Below, piece by piece: positions 56,120 through 64,000 of a DNA stretch of 64,000 nt (positions are counted from its first letter, which is position 1; every line of letters starts with the position of its first letter). Origin of the DNA: Mortierella alpina. Its lineage: Eukaryota > Mortierellomycota > Mortierellomycetes > Mortierellales > Mortierellaceae. The stretch spans positions 1,922,001 to 1,986,000 of the forward strand of contig JANATF010000009.1 of assembly GCA_029449245.1 (NCBI GenBank). The letters are read 5' to 3'. A model generated the notes under the pieces. It worked only from the letters and a program-made list of their open reading frames with translations. It did not search any database and had not been told where the DNA came from. The translations under genes were made by a program, and so were the position numbers.

Positions 56120-56649
56120 TTATTCCCGTCTCTCTGGTGGAGGTCCGCAAGGTTGAAGCATTTTCTAGCATGGAGGGAGTATCAATGCGTTAGATATCAC
56201 TTCATGTCTGCTTGTATCGACCCATAAACACAACTGTCATGCTTCTTACCTCTGCGATGTTAAACTTGACACGGGCAATGCTCTCGTTCTCGGCCAAGGC
56301 AAAGTACGACAACATAGGGTAGTGTCCAATGTATGATGCATACGAGTCTCTTGCCTGGTTCACGCCCCACTCACTATGCAATGAAGTTGACGCATAGTTT
56401 TTAGAATACGATACATCGAGATCCATTATAGTATCACAACGAGTGTTGCTGAGGGAACTTACTATTTACTGGTGTCTGCATGTCCAGTGCCGACATATTT
56501 TGATTGAAGATGCTCAAGCTGACTGTTCAAGTTGGAGCGATCCTACACGGTTGGATAGAAAATCTATCAATTAGTTGAGCTGTGCCAATGAAGAATCGTG
56601 CACTGACATGAATCCAGCCTGAATCCCGCCCTTGTCTGGTTCCTACCAT
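56120..56649 (-). CDS. YSF3: SF3b10/SF3B5/Ysf3, U2 snRNP SF3b subunit
   Basis: Four coding exons (56649-56647, 56542-56463, 56373-56250, 56164-56120) give 83 residues, the usual length. The protein reads DRSNLNSQLEHLQSKY, VGTGHADTSKYEWGVNQ, ARDSYASYIGHYPML, FALAENESIARVKFN and KMLQPCGPPPERRE, a near-textbook SF3b10. This small protein sits in the SF3b complex that helps U2 snRNP hold the branch-point region. The first coding exon appears to be the ATG alone, followed at once by GTAGGA; this is inferred because the next exon begins exactly where homologues continue after the initiator Met. It is head to head with SLU7, 217 bp away. Confidence 0.92.
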
Positions 56650-56866
56650 GGTTGTAGATGTTGGTGCTGAACGGCACGATCATTGGACTTGGCCGTAGCT
56701 TCATGTATAGTCGTGTAACACTAGCATGGATCAAATTACGGTGACAGTTTATAGGGTGGAAGCGAGAGACTTCACAAAATCAGCTGCCATAGTCTTCAAC
56801 CTACATTCCTCCAACAGCAGCATCGCCCTTTAACAAATCAACGCTCCCCGTACACAGTAACACAGC
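56650..56866. promoter_or_regulatory. Divergent promoter SF3b10 / SLU7
   Basis: Only 217 bp separate the ATGs of two splicing-factor genes, so both promoters and leaders are inside this gap. AT-rich blocks occur near 56720-56770, with no clear TATA. Shared regulation is likely but inferred. Confidence 0.5.
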
Positions 56867-58551
56867 ATGAGTAAGCCAGCACTTCACTTGTTCTCCATCC
56901 ATTTGTTCTCCAATTGGTCTCTTGAGCCTGCGTGACATTAGCTTGCAATGTTAACGATGTTGATTATTTTTTTAGGTGGAAAACTCAGCAGAGAAGAATA
57001 CAGGAAGCGGTTGGACTTGGAGGCCGCTCGTAAAGCCGGAACAGCCCCAGCGGCCAGGGATGAGGAGGGTCGTGAGATCAACCCGCATATTCCTCAGTAT
57101 ATCTCGGAAGCACCATGTAAGGACCTGCATTCTTGCCTCGGATAGCCTTCGACCCGCCTTCCACCCCAAGCTGAGCAACAATCTCATCAGTCTTCACATC
57201 TTCTCTCCATAGGGTATATCAACGATGGCCATGCTTCGCTTAAGCATCAGAGAGCGCCTACGACTGACGAGGATCGCTTCACGGACGAGTGGTACCAGAG
57301 AGGACAGAGAGCCGTAAGTCCAAAATCGTCACAGAGTTGGATCTTTAAACGTTATGTAGTCTCTTGTAGATTGCTAACATCAACCTGGACATTAATAGGG
57401 CCCAGCAGCGACCAAATACCGCAAAGGAGCATGTGAAAACTGTGGAGCAATGACGCACAAGACTAAGGACTGCGTGGAGCGGCCCCGAAAGAAAGGCGCA
57501 AAATGGACAGGAAAGAACATCAAAGAGGATGAGGTCGTTCAGAAGGTCGAGATGTCCTTTGACGCCAAGCGCGATCGGTGGAATGGATACGACACAGCAG
57601 AGCACAAAAAGATCTACGAGGAATACGAGAAAATTGAGGATGCCCGGAGAAAATTGAAGGAGAGTGAGTTGGACAAGCAGGACGCCAAGGCAGCAGTCAT
57701 GGCCTCCAAGATGGAGAGCAACGCCAATGAGTTTGGAGACAGCGACGATGATGACGATGATGAGGAAAAGTATGCCGACAAGTTTGACATGCCAGGACAA
57801 AAGGTCAATGCCAAGACAAGGACGACGATCCGTAATTTGAGGTAAGGAAGCAAACCAGACACACACTGCTCAATTGAGGGTGACAACTGTGGATATTCAC
57901 CTGTATCGCATGTGCCTGATTTATAGAATTCGCGAGGATCGTGCCAAGTACCTGTACAACCTGGATCCCAATTCCGCTCATTATGATCCCAAGACCCGCT
58001 CTATGCGTGAGAATCCACTCAAGGATCAGGACCCCAAGGATCTCTTATATGCAGGAGACAACTTTTCACGGTATTCAGGCAACATCACTGACATGGCAAA
58101 CCTACAGCTCTTTGCCTGGCAAGCAGCTGAGAAGGGATCAGATGTTCATCTGCAGGCCAACCCCACACAGGCAGAGATGCTGCACAAAAAGTTCAAGGAA
58201 AAGAAGGCGGAACAGCAGGATACAAATAAGGATAGCATTTTGGCCAAATATGGAGGCGAGGAGCATCTGGATGCACCGGCTCGCGAGTTGCTCTTGGCTC
58301 AGACGGAAAACTATGTCGAGTACTCAAGGTCAGGAAGGGTCCTGAAGGGACAGGAGCCAGCCAAGGCAAAGTCAAAGTACCAGGAGGATGTCTATATCAA
58401 CAACCACACGTCCGTCTGGGGTTCCTTCTGGGCAGATGGCAACTGGGGCTACAAGTGCTGTCGCTTGTTCATCAAAGGGTCCTACTGCACGGGCAACGCT
58501 GGTATTGAGGCACAGGAAGCCAGCGCCAACATTCTTTCATCAAAAGACTGA
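56867..58551 (+). CDS. SLU7: SLU7, second-step pre-mRNA splicing factor
   Basis: Five coding exons; the first is only ATGA (56867-56870), and the second codon is completed at 56976. The protein begins [20 protein letters not shown], as SLU7 proteins do. It carries [18 protein letters not shown] and the CCHC zinc knuckle [18 protein letters not shown], then [26 protein letters not shown], an acidic Asp/Glu run, [53 protein letters not shown] and [20 protein letters not shown]7 acts with Prp18 to hold the 3' splice site AG and free exon 1 during the second catalytic step. All conserved blocks are present. Stop TGA is at 58549-58551. Confidence 0.97.
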
Positions 58552-58837
58552 TTGCTGTAAATCAAGTAAATGAAGCATTCAACTGCTCGACCAAAAGATT
58601 CTGCGGTTATGTGAATGAGTGTGCAGCTTCAAAGAGCGGCAGGAGAAAAAAAGACTCGGGCGCTGGTCAAGCCCCTTGTCAGTCCTCATTTTTTATGTAT
58701 AAAGGTGTGTTTCTGAATACTAAGGGCAGACAATATTAACAGGAAGGGCTCGACGGAGCGACAGGCAGGGTGGAGTCTTCTGCTTCAGCATGGTTGTATG
58801 ATGCCAAAAAAAAGGGTATCCTTGTGAAATCCAGACC

Positions 58838-59528
58838 TTACTCGTCGTCCTCATCCTCGCCACCTTCCTTGTTAGCAGCAGCAGCAGCGCGCTTTCTCTT
58901 GACACGGCCAGCACGTCCGCCTCCATAGGGGGAGGTGAGCGAAAAGTCAATATGCTTCTGCGAGTCAAGACGGACGACGAACGAGGGAATGTCGACGACC
59001 TGCTTGCCGACTCGGATGTGGCGCTGGCGGATCAAAACGCGGGCGTGATGGATAGACTTTGCAAGACCCAGCTTGAAGACCTGAGTCTGAAGACGGCGCT
59101 CCAAGAAATCCTCGATCTTCAGGGCAAGGACGTAGTCGAGCTTCATCTTGTCCTCGTCCAAGACACCGATGCGGACCAGACGGCGAATCAGTGCGTTTCC
59201 CTCGAACAGACGGCGAGGGTCCTTGTCCTCGAGGGTCAAGAGCTCACGGGCGGCACGGCGAATGTTGGAGAGAGTGAAGCCAATGCGCCAGATCTCGCGC
59301 TTGTTGCGCAGGCCATACTCTCCGGCGAGCTTCAGCTCCTGGTCAAGGCGGGCGGCTTCGAAGGGGCGCCGGGGGACCTTGTAGGTTTTTGAGCAGTTCT
59401 TGGGGGCTCCAGAAGGCACTATGAGAGGGGGGGTTCAGGACTAGCGGGTTAGCGGTGCACGGACATGGCTGGACTGCGGCATCAGAGGCAGCAAGACGTT
59501 AAGAGTCCGGAAAGGAAGAAGACTTACT
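58838..59528 (-). CDS. RPS9: Cytosolic ribosomal protein S9 (uS4)
   Basis: 193 residues. The start codon is split: the A is at 59528, the last base of exon 1, and TG opens exon 2 at 59418 after GTAAGT...CATAG. The protein starts [20 protein letters not shown] as other fungal uS4 proteins do. It carries [80 protein letters not shown] and a Lys/Ala/Glu tail. uS4 binds 18S rRNA in the small subunit and helps decoding fidelity. Exon 2 contains nearly all the coding sequence. An in-frame GTG at the exon 2 boundary is not a start, because splicing restores ATG. It is head to head with RPL21. Confidence 0.97.
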
Positions 59529-60164
59529 GTTGAGTTGGCTTGATGGAAAAGGGAGGTGAGTGGAGGTGAAAAGAGAAGGCCCACAATGAAGTACAAGGAG
59601 GGCTCTTATATGGATCAGCCAAACACGAAGCATAACAAAAACAGATATAAAAGGAAAGCACCCCCGGTCATGACCGGGGGTGCTGGCCCAATCGCGGTGA
59701 TTGGAGTTTGGACTGCCGTACGTGGGTGGGTGTCAGCGCGATGGGCACGTACAGCGGATTTTTTTTATGGCGATGGATTGAAGTTGGGCTAGCCATCAGC
59801 CAATCAGAGGCGGGGATAGACAGTAGGGATTTTTGTTTAAACAGCGTTGCTGCGAGGGGTTTGTTTTGGTTCCTTCTCTTCTTCATTGACCTCTTGGGGT
59901 ATGGCAAACCTCGGCTGAATGTGGACAATCGAGATCGGCACAGGTGCACAGGACCAGACGCGCGCCCACCATCGCACCGCCCAAGCACCCATCATGCGCA
60001 TGGAGTCAGGGATCACAGACCACCATGGAGACACCATCATCATCCTCACTCGGATCCATCATCATTCAGCACATTTCCAACATTCAGCGCTGGAGACCAT
60101 GATCTCGGATTCATGTTGGACTTATCGCCATTTTTTCATTCCAACCTTATAGAATTGATTCAAC
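59529..60164. promoter_or_regulatory. Divergent promoter RPS9 / RPL21
   Basis: 636 bp between the two ribosomal-protein start codons. It contains the perfect palindrome at 59657-59684, a T run (59759-59767) and AT-rich elements such as ATATAAAAGG near 59645. CT-rich leader-like sequence precedes RPL21. Confidence 0.55.
59657..59684. repeat. Perfect 28-bp palindrome in ribosomal-protein promoter
   Basis: The left arm AGCACCCCCGGTCA is followed directly by its reverse complement TGACCGGGGGTGCT, with no spacer. It is GC-rich and stands out from AT-rich flanks. It lies about 130 bp upstream of the RPS9 first exon end. It could bind a dimeric factor or form a cruciform. Confidence 0.95.
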
Positions 60165-61336
60165 ATGCCTCACTCCTATGGTATCCGCGCTCGCACCCGC
60201 CACATGTTCGCCCGTAACTTCAGGGAGCATGGTATGCCCATCAAGCTTACCACCTACCTGAAGACCTACAAGGTCGGTGACATCGTTGACATCAAGGCCA
60301 ACGGTGCCATCCACAAGGGTATGCCCCACAAGTTCTACCACGGGTAAGTTGTCAGGAACCAGCACGTTTACCTTGCACATCGATAATGTGGCCATACAGC
60401 AGCCTTTCGTGCCAACGATGATCGACGAAGAGATACAGCCCGTGCGTCCAAGCACACAGGAATCAGACAAACGAATCTAGCTCAGGACAAAAGTAGATTT
60501 GAGCAATCCTAATCTATTGGATCGCAGGGAGGAGTCGGTGATCGAGTCAATCTCAAGAAGAGATCTTGATCTGCTAACCGGTCAACTCCTCGACAGACCT
60601 CTGTGCATACGTGTATGCAAGTGTGTTTTGGGGATAATGCTCGGTGTGCGACTATCACAGCTATCGCAGGCGAATCAGTGGAGGCAGCGCCAGCGCAACC
60701 ATGAGAGGGTCCAGGATGTGAGCACTATCGACCGTTCCTTCTCTTTCTCGGCCATTTATCAGCATCGCATGCACCTGTTTGTGTCGAAAGAGCTGGCTCT
60801 ACCTCCGACGACCGACCTTGTTTTCTTGACAAGCAGGAGACACCCTGGAATAGAGTTACAGTGGTAGCGCCGAAGCTAACAGTTTCGCTGGCTTCTCATC
60901 CTTCCCTTCAATAGTCGCACTGGTATCATCTACAACGTGACCAAGTCCGCTGTTGGTATCATCATCAACAAGAAGGTCGGCAACCGTTTCCTCGAGAAGC
61001 GTGTCAACATCCGCGTTGAGCATATCAAGCACTCCAAGTGCCGTGATGACTTCTTGCGCCGCGTCAAGGAGAACGCCGCCGCCAAGTTGCAGGCCAAGAC
61101 CGATGGTGTCAAGGTCAACTTGAAGAGACAGCCCGTCAAGCCCCGTGAGGCCCGCTTCGTCTCTATCAAGCACAACATCCCCACCACCCTCAACCCCATC
61201 CCCTACGACAGTAAGCCCGCTCTCTTGTTCTATTTCATTCGAAAGACTTTTCTGGTCCTTGGATGCAACTGCAATGACCCTATCCTTGTTCTAATCATTC
61301 GTTTTTCTTCTGTCTTCGTTGCTAGCCCTCGTTTAA
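60165..61336 (+). CDS. RPL21: Cytosolic ribosomal protein L21 (eL21)
   Basis: Three exons (60165-60343, 60915-61210, 61326-61336), 161 residues. Sequence: [80 protein letters not shown] and [15 protein letters not shown]. This is a complete eL21, a 60S-subunit protein that binds 28S rRNA near the 5S RNP. The last exon codes only for part of a Thr, then Leu, Val and the stop. Intron 1 is 571 nt, much longer than others in the window, and could host a small RNA, though no box C/D or H/ACA set was clear. Codons are strongly biased to C/G endings, as expected of high expression. Confidence 0.97.
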
Positions 61337-61799
61337 GCGTTGTTGGACTGACTGAGTGCGGATTCGATGCAAATAAAACGAGCAGAAATGTTTCCACAGA
61401 CGCCTTGTCACAAAAAAAAACACAAACCTCTGGACAGAGCAGGAAGTTGCCGTCTGAGTGATGCGAAGACTGGAATACGGGGCTCATTGACACGAACGGC
61501 TGCTTGGTGTGCCTACAATTACGGCATCTGTGAGAATGGCAGGCAGCCCCTTTCATGAGGTTTTGCTGGTCAACACCCCTAAGGGAGAGATATTGTCCTT
61601 CCATTGCTTGCTCTGGCAGTGTCTTTGTGCTCTTGAGAGAAAAAGGCTGAAGGGTCGAGAAAAAAAGGGGGGGGTATTAGCAAGCGTTTCCCGGACCTTT
61701 TTATGTAATGAGAGGTTGTGTGGGTGTAAGAGGAGGAGAATACATATTTTTGCATCTTTCATACTTCCTTCAACTCTTTTTCTAACCAGACCTTTCACC
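61337..61799. other. Intergenic region
   Basis: About 460 bp between RPL21 and the PMT gene. A G run (61667-61675) and an AT-rich stretch at 61735-61755 are visible; the latter may be part of the PMT promoter. No gene. Confidence 0.4.
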
Positions 61800-64000
61800 A
61801 TGAGCTCACTTGACTTGTCAAGAAGGAAGAAAAGCAATCATCGATCCCACCAAAGTGTTAGTATAACTCGCCAAAAGGATGACACCTCTCTTTTCTCACC
61901 CCATGAGTCTGAGGAGCATCGCTGCAGCAAACACTTGCGGCAGAAACACCAACAAGACGATTCCGGAACGCTTACTTCTGGATCGAAAGATCAAGGCAAG
62001 GCTGATCTGTGGACGCGGATAACGTCGTCCAACAATTCAAAGACGCAGGAGCCTTGCATAGTTCCTCGAGACTGGGCCATGATTTCAGTGTTTACGGCAG
62101 TAACACTTGGGATCCGGCTCTGGAGGATCTCTTGGCTAGACGAGGCGGCGTAAGTGTTTCCTCGGCAGTCTGTTGCTTTTGTGCCTGAACGTGCATGCGC
62201 TAAACATGTCATTGTATTATTGCGCTCCTGGCATGCATGGCAGAGTGGACGAAGCTTCTGTAGGAAGGATCGTCAACGCGTACATCAAGGGCGAGTATGC
62301 GTTCGACGCGCAGCCCCCTCTCGGCAAGCTGATCCTGGCCGCGGTCGCTTCAATGGCTGGTTATAATGGGTCCTATATATTCGATCAGTCAGACGAGTAT
62401 GTTGAATAGTTCTCTTCTCCCTTTGCCTTCCTCCCACCGTCTGCCTTTCGGTAATCTCTCGCTCTGTCCTCTGCTGATGAACCATTGCCCTCTGTTTCTC
62501 TCTCCTATGTGTTTGCCAGTCCATATCCATCGATTCCCTATGGCTCGATGCGCGCTGCCATGTCATCCATGGGTGCCCTTTGCAGTCCTATGGCCTACAT
62601 AACCCTGAAGGCTACGAGTCACAGCACCTTGGCCGCTATACTTGCCGCGACCCTTGTTGCCTTTGGTATTGTATACATGCATGCTCACAGAGCCTCGAGA
62701 GCTTGCACGATCGCTTCATGATGCGTGCGCTGAGCTAAGTTAACATAGCTCTGGTGCCTATTCAACGGGTAGACAATGCGCTTACAGCCAACAATCGACA
62801 GATGCTACTGGACGCCCCGCTCCTGTTCTTCACTGCTGCCACATTCATGTCGTGGAGCCTGTTCACCAACTACTCCTCAAGGTTCGTCAGTCGCCTTCGG
62901 TATTTGCCTGTATTTAATTTGGCTGCTGCTGAAAGGATGGCTAACCTCCATACCGGTTTGTGGGCGGCCTTAGACCCTTCGCATTGTCTTGGTGGGCCTG
63001 GCTTTTGGCAACAGGGGCTTTCATGGCAGGGGCAGTGTCCGTGAAGCTCACCGGGGTCCTCACAGCTGCTTTCGTTGGCCTTTTCATGCTTCAGGATCTC
63101 TGGAGACTTGCTGGGCGCGAATCTGTCACTGTTGTATGTCGCTCGCTGTACAGCATGGTGGATACTCTGTATGCAATCGGAACTTTTCTCTCACAAGTAT
63201 TCTCCACTTGTCTCATCTAACACCTAGGACCAATGGTCTCAACATTGCGCTGCGAGGATAGGGGCTCTATTGGTCCTGCCCTTTGTCCTTTACCTGACGA
63301 TATTCCAAATCCACTTTGCGTATCAAACACGAGAACCCGACTACCTCTATTCGGCGCGAGCAGAGAACGATATTCGGCTCCTTCCACCACCCTTTCGACA
63401 TGCTCTTATCCCTCGGTATCCCAAAGAGCAGCAGGAGGTTTGGCGCGACGTCGTCTACGGGTCCGTCGTGCGGCTTCAGAGTGAATCTCAGTCCCAATCC
63501 TATCTGCACTCGTTCTACAAACTGAACCCGGGTGGGTCACATCAACAGCAAGTGGGTGGGTACGAGTATCCAGACTTGAACACCCACTGGATCGTGATTC
63601 TCGCAGACCTTGACAAGGACGAACCAGAGGAAATACCATCACGTCTGCAGTACCTCAAGAACGGGGATAGTTTACGGCTGCGACACGTGTCGACGCGTCG
63701 ATGTCTTCACGCGCACGATGTAAGGACATACGGGAGCCCGCAGGGCAAAAACTTGCACGAGGTCTCTGCATACGGAGGGGTGGGATTCGACGGCGATGCA
63801 AATGACTGGTGGCAGGTGGAGCAGGTTGACACGGACCAGATGCGTGAAACGGTTGACCATGACGAAGGGGAGCCGATCAAGGCACTCGAGACGGCATTCC
63901 GGTTGAGACATTCGTCGCTGGGTTGCTATCTGTATGTAAGCGAGACGACGTTGCCTGAGCCTTGGGGTCAAGGGCGAAGAGAGGTTGTGTGCAGAACGGA
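61800..64000 (+). CDS. Protein O-mannosyltransferase (PMT), 3' end beyond window
   Basis: Partial gene with several introns, starting at ATG 61800. A polar cytosolic N-terminus (MSSLDLSRRKKSNHRSHQ) precedes the first helix (WAMISVFTAVTLGIRLWRIS). The first lumenal loop carries the Asp-Glu pair (AVDEASVGRIVNAY), FDAQPPLGKLILAA and YPSIPYGSMRAAM with its conserved Arg. Further helices follow (NNRQMLLDAPLLFFTAATF, FMAGAVSVKLTGVLTAAFVG). The MIR-domain region includes YLHSFYKLNPGGSHQQQVGG, THWIVILADLDKDEP, LRLRHVSTRRCLHAHDV and ANDWWQVEQVD. PMTs transfer mannose from dolichyl-phosphate-mannose to Ser/Thr of secretory proteins in the ER. The family's usual HPPLGK is QPPLGK here, and the first MIR repeat is divergent. 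Subfamily (PMT1, 2 or 4) is not clear. The window ends inside the coding region. Confidence 0.88.

Noticed and set aside
60499-60867. 122-residue frame inside RPL21 intron 1
   Set aside because: It lies within a well-supported intron and shows no domain. A snoRNA was considered too, but no clear C and D boxes were found.

Overview
The window looks like nuclear DNA of an early-diverging filamentous fungus. Genes are monocistronic, lie on both strands and carry several short GT-AG introns. They include spliceosomal, ER-glycosylation, mitochondrial-assembly and cytosolic ribosomal genes of fungal type. The mix (SLU7, SF3b10, ALG10, a SURF1 homologue, PMT, an Rco1-like PHD protein, short secreted Cys-rich proteins) would suit Mortierellomycotina, but that placement is inference. 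There is no bacterial, plasmid or viral backbone. Exon boundaries were read by eye from splice consensus and frame continuity.

Layout. 0-5.4 kb: a cluster of TGAGTGA palindromes, an eroded histidine-kinase relic, a divergent secreted aspartic protease and an ArsH flavoprotein. 5.8-8.4 kb: a signal-anchored PARG-like macrodomain protein with an acidic tail. 10.4-13.3 kb: a two-PHD protein of the Rco1 type. 14.9-17.8 kb: two small uncharacterised proteins and a DUF4743/Nudix hydrolase. 18.2 kb: tRNA-Gly(GCC). 19.2-24.2 kb: a large Sel1-repeat protein and a peroxisomal SCP2 protein. 25.9-30.4 kb: the most unusual locus, one four-exon gene joining an XPG/FEN1-like nuclease to a Fanzor/TnpB-type RuvC nuclease, with an in-frame TAG just before the last catalytic block. 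30.4-34 kb: gene-poor and repeat-bearing.

34-38 kb: a UBA-UIM-UBX-LRR protein. 38.6 kb and 55.0 kb: two secreted proteins built from the same six-cysteine module. 39.6-47.8 kb: two large uncharacterised membrane-linked proteins. 48.4-54.6 kb: a UBXN4-like protein divergent from the SURF1 homologue, then ALG10. 56.1-58.6 kb: SF3b10 and SLU7 head to head. 58.8-61.3 kb: RPS9 and RPL21 head to head, with a perfect 28-bp palindrome between them. 61.8-64 kb: a protein O-mannosyltransferase cut by the window edge.

Functional threads. Two divergent pairs link genes of the same machine: splicing (SF3b10/SLU7) and ribosome (RPS9/RPL21). Two UBX proteins point to Cdc48/p97-linked proteolysis. ALG10 and PMT act in ER glycosylation. 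Four genes place an intron inside or directly after the start codon. The XPG-Fanzor gene is probably a mobile-element nuclease or its domesticated descendant.
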